Shown one piece after another: positions 54,580 to 64,000 of a stretch of 64,000 nucleotides of DNA. Position 1 is the stretch's first letter. Each line of letters starts with the position of its first letter. Below the pieces are notes generated by a model. The model worked only from the letters and a program-made list of their open reading frames with translations. It made no database searches and had not been told where the DNA came from. Location: NCBI GenBank assembly GCA_030374765.1, contig JARGXX010000025.1, forward strand, positions 1,054,001 through 1,118,000. The letters are read 5' to 3'. A program made the position numbers and the translations under genes. The stretch comes from Agarophyton chilense (Eukaryota > Rhodophyta > Florideophyceae > Gracilariales > Gracilariaceae).

Positions 54580-56000
54580 GGGCAAGGCCGGAGGGAAGCG
54601 AAAGAATGAGGGCGACCACTGGGAGTTGACGTGGGACCGCAAGATGCAACACAACCGCGCACATGGCGAGGATACGCAGGAGTGGGGGTAGCAATTGCAG
54701 CGATGGCGACTGTTAGACGAGCTCAACGGAATCAGCTGCGCACTGCGTTAGGCCATCAGAAAAGAGGATGACGATTCGACAGACGGGGGTAGTCTAGTTA
54801 TGTGTGTGGACGACGGGTCGTACTCTGAACAGGCGACTTTTGACGATGCGGCGCTCTCCAGAGGTGAAGCATACTCACGTCGAAAGCGATTCCCCAACTT
54901 GTGAGAAACAGCAAAAAGGAAAGTTGGGCATAATTGATTTCAATTCGGCGCAGACGGGGGGCCCCCCGAAAAGGGGGACTTCTTTCCTTTCCTTGCACCG
55001 GAGTGCACAGACATGTTCAGCATGCACCACCCTGGATGTTCTATTCACGTCGCCACGGCGGGTAATGAAGTCTTACCGGGGAGTGGTCGTGTCGTATTTA
55101 AACCAGACAGGTAAATACTGGACTGGAGGTACTGGGTTCGATCCCAGCGGCCGTGAGTTAGATCCGTACCGTAGTACCGTGTGGATCCTCTCGCCGAATG
55201 GATTAATGTAGCTTTTGGATATATCTACACTCACAAACAGGTAACCCGCATATCCCTTGTGTGAAGAAATTCATTTGGACGCGAGATCAGATGTGTTCCC
55301 TTCGATGGCCGTCTCTTCGCAAGGTCTTCTAGTCCTTGGTGATTCTGGAGGTTTTTCATCAGTGACCATCTTCAGAGTCTGTTAAGGTAAACTCATCTTC
55401 AGAACCCGTTTGGACTACACCAGTCAATCCTGAACCGGCAACCTCTTCTATTCACATGAAAGATTTTATCAATTCGGACATTGGAGCCACAATTCCCAAA
55501 TGCACCATGCCTGAGTAAGAATGCGAATATCTCACAGAGGAACTCTTCGACTTCATCCCAAGTCAATCACAGCCCCAAAAACGGGGAAAGCTGTATACCG
55601 TGCGAATGTCGAAGGGTGTTGATACAACCCCTGATCTGTACCCTCGTATGCCATTTGCTCGCTTTCCTTTACCAACAAGCGACGAAAATCTTGATGCCGC
55701 TCAGCACCATTCAATTGTTTCTTACGCTCAAGCACCTCTATCCTTTATTCGGAATTTCGAATCTGGCCACAAGAAGCGACCGAAAGTAAGATCGGCAAAT
55801 GGAAAATATCGCTTACAAAGGGAGAGAGGATCAAGCTCACCAGCAAGGAGCCTTTAAAATGTCAATTCAAATACATTTGAATTGTCCAAACCAGCCGAAC
55901 GATCAAAGTATGTAGAGATGGTTCTCGTGGCATGGAAAACTATAGAAGGGTTTGACTTTCACAAATGCAATAAGAGTTCACGCTTTTGCGGGCTCGAAGA
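54580..56000. other. Region without supported genes
   Basis: Short ORFs only. A tRNA-arm-like CTGGGTTCGATCCCAG lies at 55133-55148, without a matching acceptor stem. The left border of element C is near 55990 and is not marked by an LTR. Confidence 0.5.
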
Positions 56001-58060
56001 CTAGTTATTTTGGGCCGGCTCCGCCGGAGGCGGCTGCTCAGGACGTTGAGCAGGCAACGCCGGGGCATCAGGTCCAGAAGTTACCGCAGAAGCGGTGGGG
56101 TGACCGACCACGTCGGTGACACGGGATTCCGGTGCAGGTACGACCCGAGCTCGGGGAAGCGACACGTGACGTGGAACATCCGTTCGAGCACGGATATACG
56201 ATGCAATCGGAACAGCTGCTTTGTCCTCCGGGGATAGGGCCTCGTAATTGACTACGACTTGTGCCCATTCTCCGAGAGATAACACACATTGTGGAGAAGT
56301 ATGGCCTGGTTTGTAGCAGAGATGACAAATCAGACCAGAAGCCGGTGTTGGATGGCGAGGCTCGGCGAACTTCACCGCGGGGCGAGTATCTCTACAACCA
56401 GGACGCGAAAGGCGGACATTACCACTCTCGTGTGGGACGCGTGGCGCACAAACGCGACCATTATCCGCATAGCGTAGCGTGTCAACCTCAATCACGTATT
56501 GTGACTCGTCCAAAGTTGAGGGTAACTCCGTTGTCGGGATGGAATGAACGTCGCTATGGGCTAGCTGCACGTTATCATAATCCCTTCGAGAGGCCTGTTC
56601 GTCGATCATCGAAGCTGACGGGGTACCCGGTTGTAACATCAACGCTTTTGCGGACCTAACCCTGGAGCCAGGAGTGCGTGCGCGCAGGGCTTCACCTTCT
56701 GCACGAGCGAACTGCACTAGTTCCAAGTACGTGGCTTTAGGTCTATCTTCTCGACGTCGAGCAACAAGAGTCCGGATCGCCGGGTCCAAACCATCGACAA
56801 ACATGGTGCAAGTCTCTTCAGCGGGGTAAACATTGCCACAGCGGTGGAAGGCCTTGTTAAGGCGCGACGAATAATCGGTTTCCGACTCGCCTGGACGTTG
56901 ACGAGTGTCCTGCAGGGCGCGTATAGCCTGCTCAATGGCGGAGTTCGTAGCATACGACCTCAGGAGGTACTGAACTGCTTCAGGGCAGCATGTGACCCCT
57001 CCTTCGGAGGCACGTGATGAACCTCTGACAGAGTGATACTGGTCTTCTGCAAGCACACGTAAGAAGTACGGTAAGGCAATGTAGGCCTGTCCCTCGTTCA
57101 TTCCAAGGATGTCAGCTTCCGCGACAAAGCGTGCCAAGAAATCCAACACCAATATTGGGTCTTCTCCAGTAAACAACTGGTTGCGAAGTGAGAGCTGCAT
57201 TCGCTTAATGCAGTCCTTCACTCTTCCCGTACCACGGGGTGTACGATCCAAAGAGGAGTCCTCCAAACGGTAGTACCGGTATGATAAGAGCTTCTTAAAG
57301 AGCGAATTGGTCGGTTTCAGCTCCTTCAACCTGTGTGCTTCCTTCCCTTCGTGCGTGCACGGATCACACCACGGGTGGCTGTTGACCGCTTAGAGCGTGA
57401 GGAACGCTCACGGCGAGCTACTTCCACCGATGATTCGGAAGAGTCGGACTCCGAAGATGAGGAGTCTGACGGATCGGGATCCGTGTTCCTTCGCTTCTTT
57501 CGAGCCTGGCGGTTCTCTTCCTTTCTTACCTTGTGGGATACTGCAACCGGCTCGGCCGGATCATCCCCCGACATTAGGGTTTGTTCCAACGTCTCGAGAC
57601 GGCTTCGGACGTACGAGAACTTGTCCGCGACGTCCTTGACAAAGGCCGAGGGTCCACCAAGGGACTCTAGAATCGAGTTAACATCCGCACGGAGGACACA
57701 GAGGTCCTCAGAAAAATCCTGCATAGCAGTGTCATTTACTTTCTTGCCAAGGGAATCGAACTCCTCTGCAAAGATGACTTGAGCTTCCCGCATAGAGCGG
57801 AGTTGCTCTTCCACAGCTGCAAAGCTGGGATGGAAAGTGACATCCCTAGCAGTAGAGAGCATCTGGGCGGCGGCAGACGGCGGTCCTGCTCCACTTGCTG
57901 GGGGTGTCGAATCAGAGACAGGAGGTCTCGAGGTCCTTCCACCTGGCACGCCAGTTGATCCACCGGTATGAGACTGTGAACGGACCGGGATACGGGATGG
58001 TTGCGATGGTTCCGGTGCACCGGTTTGACTCTGCGTCCTCGGATGGTCTTTGGACGACAT
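56001..58060 (-). pseudogene. gag of element C (Ty3/gypsy), frame-disrupted
   Basis: Starts MSSKDHPRTQSQTGAPEPSQ at 58060. The first frame ends with TGA at 57326; the capsid-like second part (FKKLLSYRYYRLEDSSLD onward) continues in another frame to TAG at 56001, so a single-base indel lies near 57330-57345. N-terminal Ser/Pro-rich region, coiled coil (KFSYVRSRLETLEQTLM), Ser/Glu-rich acidic stretch and basic hinge, capsid-like helices, then an intact CCHC knuckle CHLCYKPGHTSPQC. Ends in Pro/Ala-rich sequence. Clearly homologous to element A gag around FKKxLSYxxYRL. No pol follows; the element is truncated just after the gag stop. Confidence 0.85.
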
Positions 58061-58208
58061 GAGATCATAATCCGTGGCACGTGAGTATCCAAACCCGATC
58101 GGCTAGTGGGGCCAAAAAACTTCCTCAAAGAGGGCAACCGAGATCAACATCAATTTGTGAGTCCTCTTTCCGATTAATCGTGACTGAATGTGCCCGGCTC
58201 AAACTTCT

Positions 58209-58222
58209 AAGTTGGGAGACCA
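58209..58222 (-). promoter_or_regulatory. Primer-binding site of element C
   Basis: On the minus strand TGGTCTCCCAACTT starts three bases after the LTR end. It differs from that of element A at one of 14 positions. Confidence 0.85.
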
Positions 58223-58225
58223 GTT

Positions 58226-59105
58226 TGTAGGACAACGCTTGGAGCGGAGACACCACGAAGATGTTTGGGATCTTTCTCTCTTGAGAGACACGCCTCAGGC
58301 GGAGGAGACGCGTCTCAGAGGAGCACAGAAACAGAGCCACTCTGGAAAGGCACGACGCAGTCAGGTGTAAGACCGAGGCCAATCCGGCGGAATATATCTA
58401 GAGTGTTTAGGTGAGCACGGCACAGTCCAGGGTGTGACCAATCCTAGGCGGAGCGGTATCACGGCGATTGTCGAAAAAGGAGCGAGGAAACACTCATATG
58501 AGGGGGGAACGAGCGGGGTGAATGAGGCGGCCACTCACGAGAGCCAAAAAGGAGAACAAGAGGAAAACGGGGGCAAAACCCTATACAGGGGCGAGACTAC
58601 GACAAGTGTCGGCGATTAAATATGGACCCACGGTGTTGGTAGCACTATGGTGGACAGAGGGGTGGATGAACTAACGTGCGACGGGCGCTCACGCAGTATG
58701 CGGTGAAGACGCGCCGAAGGCAAAGAGTTCGGAGCCAAGACTCCCTCCTTGGGATCTCCCAGGAGGGTGTTTACTGGAGAGCAGTGCTCAACCTCCTAAG
58801 AAGTGTGGCGCGCGGCCCCTGACAGTGGGCGCGCGCTCGAAAAATAGACACTAAATAGCAATAGCGTAGCTAAATAAATACTAAAAAACACTAAATAATA
58901 CTAACCATTAGGTAGAATCCGGGCCACGTGTGGCACGCCTCGCACTCGAGCGTCGGCATCCGTGCAGTCCACGTGTTCCACCAGTGTGCACTTCCGGTTC
59001 TAACCGGCCGTCGGCACGCAATAGCGGTATAGCTTGTCATAGACCAAGCTAGTCCTCAAGCGAGCGGAATCTCTAAGTCCTGGGAAGAAACCCCCTTGAA
59101 GGGCA
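58226..59105 (-). repeat. 5' LTR of element C (880 bp)
   Basis: On the minus strand it starts TGCCCTTCAAGGGGG and ends GTTGTCCTACA, with the primer-binding site and gag downstream. An inverted copy of the same length lies at 59793-60672. Small ORFs in it (for example 58434-58619) recur in the other copy and are not genes. Confidence 0.95.
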
Positions 59106-59406
59106 TTGTTTTTCACTTTTGTCTTAGCTCGGGTGGCGGTGCAGACGGAGAATCCACTTTCGTAGATGTTGAATATCTAATCTGGATTATGGATCTTGTT
59201 TTATTTCTGTGCTTGGGAAAGACGGCCAAATTTTTTGAGGCAAGATTATAAGCACACATTGCATCAGCCCGCAGGTTTTCGGGATTGGTTCTGCGCTTCA
59301 GAGATATTTCTTCGTTTCTTTTGATAAAGTTACAGACGTAGACATCTCCGGGACGGCCATTTCGAAACTGTATCTTGCGTTGTCGTTGTATTGGCATCGT
59401 CTTCAC
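59106..59406 (-). pseudogene. N-terminal half of a pogo/mariner-like transposase
   Basis: Minus strand, ending at the LTR of element C. GRPGDVYVCNFIKRNEEISL and the following NLRADA segment match the DNA-binding region that precedes the catalytic domain in DDE transposases of the pogo/Tigger type. Further on, in another frame, NIYESGFSV stands where the first catalytic Asp is expected (Tyr here). The missing second half lies at 60673-61659 in opposite orientation. Confidence 0.6.
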
Positions 59407-59530
59407 AAAAAACTGGACAAGGTCTTTAAAGCATTCTCGAAAGAGCAGTGTGCCATTTTATTGGCAGCGCCTGCACAAAAATCTGGACAAGGTCTTTAAA
59501 GCATTCTCGAGAGAGCAGTGTGCCATTGTT
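59391..59530. repeat. 70-bp tandem duplication
   Basis: Copy 1 at 59391-59460 and copy 2 at 59461-59530, both containing CTGGACAAGGTCTTTAAAGC and GAGCAGTGTGCCATT, with a few differences. Confidence 0.92.
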
Positions 59531-59792
59531 TGAGAAGTACTGCACTCAATCACTGATAACGCGTTCTTTGTCAGTAGTTAAAGAGCATCGCGAAGTTTTA
59601 TCGTTCTGGGCGATAGTCGTTCTGCAATGCGCGGTGCGCTGGAACCTCGACTTGTAAACTACGCAAGCGACTGCTGCCTTTCGAATGCAGAGCTTGTTGG
59701 TTCTCATAAGCATCACTGCTTGTTAAAGATGCACAGCTCTAATTTTTCGTGGATGCGATGCACTAACCCGATGTGTGGTCTATGATGGACAA

Positions 59793-60672
59793 TGTCCTTC
59801 AAGGGGGTTTCTTCCCAGGACTTAGAGATTCCGCTCGCTTGAGGACTAGCTTGGTCTATGACAAGCTATACCGCTATTGCGTGCCGACGGCCGGTTAGAA
59901 CCGGAAGTGCACACTGGTGGAACACGTGGACTGCACGGATGCCGACGCTCGAGTGCGAGGCGTGCCACACGTGGCCCGGATTCTACCTAATGGTTAGTAT
60001 TATTTAGTGTTTTTTAGTATTTATTTAGCTACGCTATTGCTATTTAGTGTCTATTTTTCGAGCGCGCGCCCACTGTCAGGGGCCGCGCGCCACACTTCTT
60101 AGGAGGTTGAGCACTGCTCTCCAGTAAACACCCTCCTGGGAGATCCCAAGGAGGGAGTCTTGGCTCCGAACTCTTTGCCTTCGGCGCGTCTTCACCGCAT
60201 ACTGCGTGAGCGCCCGTCGCACGTTAGTTCATCCACCCCTCTGTCCACCATAGTGCTACCAACACCGTGGGTCCATATTTAATCGCCGACACTTGTCGTA
60301 GTCTCGCCCCTGTATAGGGTTTTGCCCCCGTTTTCCTCTTGTTCTCCTTTTTGGCTCTCGTGAGTGGCCGCCTCATTCACCCCGCTCGTTCCCCCCTCAT
60401 ATGAGTGTTTCCTCGCTCCTTTTTCGACAATCGCCGTGATACCGCTCCGCCTAGGATTGGTCACACCCTGGACTGTGCCGTGCTCACCTAAACACTCTAG
60501 ATATATCCCGCCGGATTGGCCTCGGTCTTACACCCGACTCCGTCGTGCCTTTACAGAGTGGCTCTGTTTCTGTGCTCCTCTGGGACGCGTCTCCTCCGCC
60601 TGAGGCGTGTCTCTCAAGAGAGGAAGATCCCGAACATCTTCGTGGTGTCTCCGCTCCAAGCGTTGTCCTACA
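59793..60672 (+). repeat. Inverted LTR copy related to element C (880 bp)
   Basis: Starts TGTCCTTCAAGGGGG and ends GTTGTCCTACA. No primer-binding site, gag or polypurine tract adjoins it, and its two flanks give no matching target duplication, so it is a solo or detached LTR. The two copies face each other 5' to 5' across 687 bases and share a few extra bases (ACAA) beyond the LTR end. Confidence 0.93.
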
Positions 60673-61659
60673 CAAAGCCATGTTTCAAATAAAGGGAAGA
60701 GTCAACTCCAAGAAACTCAAATGGTTCTCAAATACGCAGCATATTACGTTCATGCCTGTCATTTCAGGTGACGGTAAATCGTTGTCTTCGCAAATGGGTT
60801 TTGTCGGTGCACCTTCAAAGTACCGTCTCAAAAAAGAAAGAACGTGGAAAGCCACTTCAATATTTCTTCCGCTCAACTTAATGATAGCTTAGCAAGATTC
60901 TGCGGGTGTCGACGCGGAGATGTTTTATAAATGGGCCAAAAATATTGTGGAGGAGGCCAAAGAATTGAAACAAACGAACCGCTACATCCTTCTCACCATG
61001 GTTGGGTACCGCTCCAATTGTTCTTTTCATGAGTTTCAATTTCTGAGAGAAACTATTATCATCACCACGGGCTTACCAACAAATACATCCCACCGCACCC
61101 AAATGTTAAACTACTCCGTGTTTTCCCAATTTAAGTACCGCTTTCGAAACGTTTTCAACGAGCGGACCCTGAATGTGTTTCAGTAGCATTGCGACGACGT
61201 TTATAAACTGTATAAAATTTTGAAAGAGTTATACACAGAAGCATTAAGCTACAAAAATATTGCAAAAGGATCTTAAGAATGTGGATTAGGGTATGCGAAC
61301 TGAAAATCAAGTGATCCGAGGGTCATACATAAACCGACATTACCGACATTGAAGAACACTATAGCTATGGAGAAGCATACATCAGTCATGTGAAGTTGGC
61401 TGAGGAATTCGCGAAGTGCCAGAAGATGCTACAAACTGACGGGACTGCTATACAAAATAACACTTTGGTTTTAACGATTGGAGCTCATCTGAATTCTGAT
61501 GAAGTTTTAAACGCTTTCATAGAGCGAGAGAAAGAGCATAGTATTGCGTAAAAGCAACGTCTAGTACGTGTTAAAACAGCGGAAGCCCGTCGACGAGAAA
61601 AAAAGCAAGAAGCAGCGTTTCCAAAACTTAAAAGCGCCGAAGGTGCTCAAAAGATGTAA
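60673..61659 (+). pseudogene. C-terminal half of the pogo/mariner-like transposase
   Basis: Begins immediately after the inverted LTR. Reads FMPVISGDGKSLSSQMGFVG, then NRYILLTMVGYRSNCSFHEF (second catalytic region; Val where Asp is usual), TGLPTNTSHRTQMLNYSVFS, FKYRFRNVFNERTLNVFQ and, after several stops, a charged tail (VKTAEARRREKKQEAAF). Frame changes at about 60890 and stops throughout show decay. Confidence 0.65.
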
Positions 61660-62770
61660 AATTACATTATGTAGCTTTAGCGGCGTTTTAAAAGAATGTT
61701 AAAGCTTTTTTGTTCCCATTGTAAACGGCGAGCTCAATTTTGGCTACAAGCTGTAGCTTTTAAAGAAGAGATCTGAGATGTATCGCACGAAATGTCGAAA
61801 TTGTCATTTATACGTTTTGATTCTGTCCTATTCTGACCGAAAATTATGTACCCTAGGGGATATCTATTAAAGCAATTGAGATCTCAATATCGTGCCCAAC
61901 CCTACGTTTTGATTATTCAAACTATCGCAAGTTCGGTTTTAAAAGCTTTTAGGAGCTTTTAAAGACTTTAGCCGATAAAAACAACTTGAAAGAAATTGAG
62001 TTAAAAAAGCATGGGGAATGGCGTTCAATTTTAATTCCAAACCCCTCTGCATGCGTGTCTGACTATAAGAATCTTCTGAATGAAAACATTTGAAAAAGAA
62101 ATCAATTACAATCTCATCGATGAAAAGGTAACTTTTGAAAAGAGGGAAAAATGGAAAAAATAACATGTAGATAGATAGCCCTTCACACCAAAACCACACA
62201 TCCGTTCCCCAATATGGACGATATCGCGACCAAGACAACCTTACGCTCTTTATTTACGTTAAGGGACCTCTAGAGCATATCCTTCCCCGCAGCTTTCCTT
62301 GAAGTTTAAAGAGCTGCAAAAAGTTCCGGCCATCGCCTGTTTCTGAATCCAAGGCGGTTTCTCCCGGCTTTGCTGGGATAACGAATCAGTTTTATACATG
62401 TGCGGATGATAGCAAGTCGTCTAAGAAAGCGAAGATGGGACAGCTTACAAAGAGGATAAAAAATAAATGCCAAACGTTATCATGTACAAGAAGATATAGG
62501 ATAGGCCTCTTATCGGTTGCTTCTTTTCAGAATGTACGAAAGGTATTAATTAAGCATCTATTCTAAAAGTGGCTTTGGTTTGTTCGAAGAACAGAAGCAA
62601 GACTTGGGCTGTTTTGAGCCAAGGAGAGGCTGCAGGTTTCGCTTTCGAAAAATTTCACAGGACCTTAAGAAGCAGAACTGCACCAGAGTATCTAGTTCTG
62701 AACTTAATTTATGACCGCTTTTCGAATGTCAATGTCAAGCTATCGTTAGTGGAATAAGCGGGGATTAGTT
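61660..62770. other. AT-rich intergenic region
   Basis: About 1.1 kb with repeated AAAGC-rich words (GCTTTTAAAGA, TTTAAAAGC) but no domain-bearing ORF; ends at the 3' side of the aspartate-semialdehyde dehydrogenase gene. Confidence 0.5.
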
Positions 62771-63979
62771 TCATTTGATATATCCTTTCTGAACACATAG
62801 CTCAGCATTCAGAAGACTTCCTCCGGCTGCTCCAACGATTGTATTGTGTCCAAATAATGCTAGCCTGATATCAAAGACACTACAATCACGAACTCGTCCG
62901 ACAGTGACAGTGTATCCATTACCAACCATTCGGTCCATTCTCGGCTGGGGGCGATCCGGGGCGGGATGATAGACAACATCATGCTGAGGAGCTGACGGTA
63001 AGCCGAGATCATGTGTGACGCTGGGGTACGACTTGATGGCATCCACCACATCCTGTGGTGTAGCTTGAGACTTGAGTTTGAGCGACAAGCATTCAGTGTG
63101 GCCGTCTAGAACGTGCACACGGTTGCACATTGCCGACAGTTTGAATTGTGCGGGCACAAAAGTGCCATTTTCAATGTGGCCATAAATTTTCTTGGATTCG
63201 GTTTGCATCTTCTCTTCCTCGCTTCCGATGTAAGGGACAACGTTATCCAAGATGTCCATGCCCGATAACCCAGGATATCCAGCGCCACTTATGGCCTGCA
63301 TGGTGCTAACGATAATGGTGTCTATGCCAAACTTGTCCATGATGGGCTTGATTCCAATTGCCATGGCTGTGGTAGAGCAATTAGCATTAGTAATGATGAA
63401 ACCGGTGTCGTACCCACGATTGTTGCGCTGTGCGGGAATCATATCTAGATGGGAAAGATTGACAGGCGGGATCAAAATGGGGACGTCATGATCCATGCGA
63501 TGACTCTTTGCGTTGGAAAAGACGGCTCGACCAGAGGTGGCGAAGGCATCCTCCACGTCGCCAGCAAAAGTGGCATCCAACCCGGAGAACACGATGTTAA
63601 CGCCATCAAACGCGGCAGCGTGGGGAGTGCATTCCGACACGACAATATCAGCCATGTTGGACGGAATGGGCACAGCTTGCTTCCAATTGACGGCGTCTGA
63701 GTACTTCTTCCCGGCCGAGCGGGGCGAAGCGCCCAGTGCCTTGACTTGAAACCACGGGTGGTTATCGAGAAGCTGCATGAAACGCTGCCCGACGGAGCCG
63801 GTGGCGCCCAGCACGGCGACGCCAATCTTCTCGGAGGGCGCGGTCGCCATGCGCCATGGCTCTGGCGCGCCTCGCGTGTATCGCAAGCGCGGGCGAAGCG
63901 AAACACGCCGCTCGAAGACGGAGCGACGCGCGTCTGCTCGAAGCGAAAGCGGTGTGTGCGAAACGAAACAGGGTGCCAT
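62771..63979 (-). CDS. Aspartate-semialdehyde dehydrogenase with plastid transit peptide, 402 aa
   Basis: Reduces aspartyl phosphate to aspartate semialdehyde with NADPH, the branch-point step to lysine, threonine, methionine and isoleucine. The first ATG adds about 44 residues (MAPCFVSHTPLSLRADARRS...) rich in Arg/Ser, typical of plastid import; MATAPSEK would be the mature start. NADP-binding loop GATGSVGQ at residues 58-65, catalytic Cys201 in NANCSTTAM, and the later region NRVHVLDGHTECLSLKLKSQ with the substrate and acid/base residues. Length and motifs match the family without gaps. Single exon. The 5' flank is at the window edge. Confidence 0.95.
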   Translation of the reverse strand: MAPCFVSHTPLSLRADARRSVFERRVSLRPRLRYTRGAPEPWRMATAPSEKIGVAVLGATGSVGQRFMQLLDNHPWFQVKALGASPRSAGKKYSDAVNWKQAVPIPSNMADIVVSECTPHAAAFDGVNIVFSGLDATFAGDVEDAFATSGRAVFSNAKSHRMDHDVPILIPPVNLSHLDMIPAQRNNRGYDTGFIITNANCSTTAMAIGIKPIMDKFGIDTIIVSTMQAISGAGYPGLSGMDILDNVVPYIGSEEEKMQTESKKIYGHIENGTFVPAQFKLSAMCNRVHVLDGHTECLSLKLKSQATPQDVVDAIKSYPSVTHDLGLPSAPQHDVVYHPAPDRPQPRMDRMVGNGYTVTVGRVRDCSVFDIRLALFGHNTIVGAAGGSLLNAELCVQKGYIK

Positions 63980-64000
63980 CGGACAGCGATGAGGGGGCCA

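Noticed and set aside
55133..55148. CTGGGTTCGATCCCAG, a T-arm-like stem
   Set aside because: No acceptor stem, D arm or anticodon arm around it; loop is one base short.
58434..58619. 61-codon ORF, identical to one at 60279-60464 on the other strand
   Set aside because: Both lie inside the inverted LTR copies; the ORF is a by-product of LTR duplication.

Overview
This window is nuclear DNA of a photosynthetic eukaryote, most likely a mesophilic red alga. Three points suggest this. Most genes are intron-free, and the only two introns I find are short (126 and 89 bp) with GT/AG ends and a CTAAC branch-point-like motif. Amino-acid and glycolytic enzymes (indole-3-glycerol-phosphate synthase, aspartate-semialdehyde dehydrogenase, enolase) carry N-terminal extensions resembling plastid transit peptides. 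Compact gene islands alternate with long transposon islands. No plastid marker gene lies here, so the lineage call is inference.

Bases 1-22,800 are a gene island: 3' part missing indole-3-glycerol-phosphate synthase (-), a 93-aa unknown (-), a glycoside-hydrolase-like protein (+), mitochondrial ribosomal protein uL13 (-), a CHMP2/VPS2-type ESCRT-III subunit (+), a two-exon enolase (+), an F-box/LRR protein (-), a five-finger C2H2 zinc-finger protein (+), a 380-aa unknown (+), a 68-aa single-pass membrane protein (+), the glucosidase II beta subunit (-) and a two-SANT-domain protein (+). Bases 13,000-18,000 are very GC-rich and full of micro- and minisatellites. An aspartate-semialdehyde dehydrogenase gene (-) closes the window at 62,771-63,979.

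Bases 22,800-62,700 hold no convincing host gene; almost all of it that can be read is mobile DNA. (1) About 25.8-27.9 kb: a decayed reverse transcriptase of a divergent type, preceded by a perfect 18-bp hairpin. (2) Element A, 31,365-42,289 (+): a complete 10,925-bp Ty3/gypsy chromovirus with two 1,180-bp LTRs, a primer-binding site, gag, a canonical -1 frameshift signal, pol with a C-terminal chromodomain, and a long extra ORF on the opposite strand between pol and the 3' LTR. (3) Element B (-): an older chromovirus whose chromodomain was split by A, with a 5-bp ATAGT target-site duplication. It also has an antisense ORF beyond pol, so this architecture occurs twice. (4) About 46-53.5 kb: a decayed CACTA/Plavaka-like DNA transposon with subterminal tandem repeats, a plus-strand transposase and a convergent second ORF. 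(5) Element C (-): gag plus one 880-bp LTR, with an inverted copy of that LTR at 59,793-60,672. The two halves of one pogo/mariner-like transposase abut this LTR pair in opposite orientations.

The elements carry nonsense codons, frameshifts and deletions, so none looks autonomous. The most unusual feature is the pair of antisense ORFs in the two chromoviruses; the best-resolved regulatory feature is the gag-pol frameshift signal of element A.
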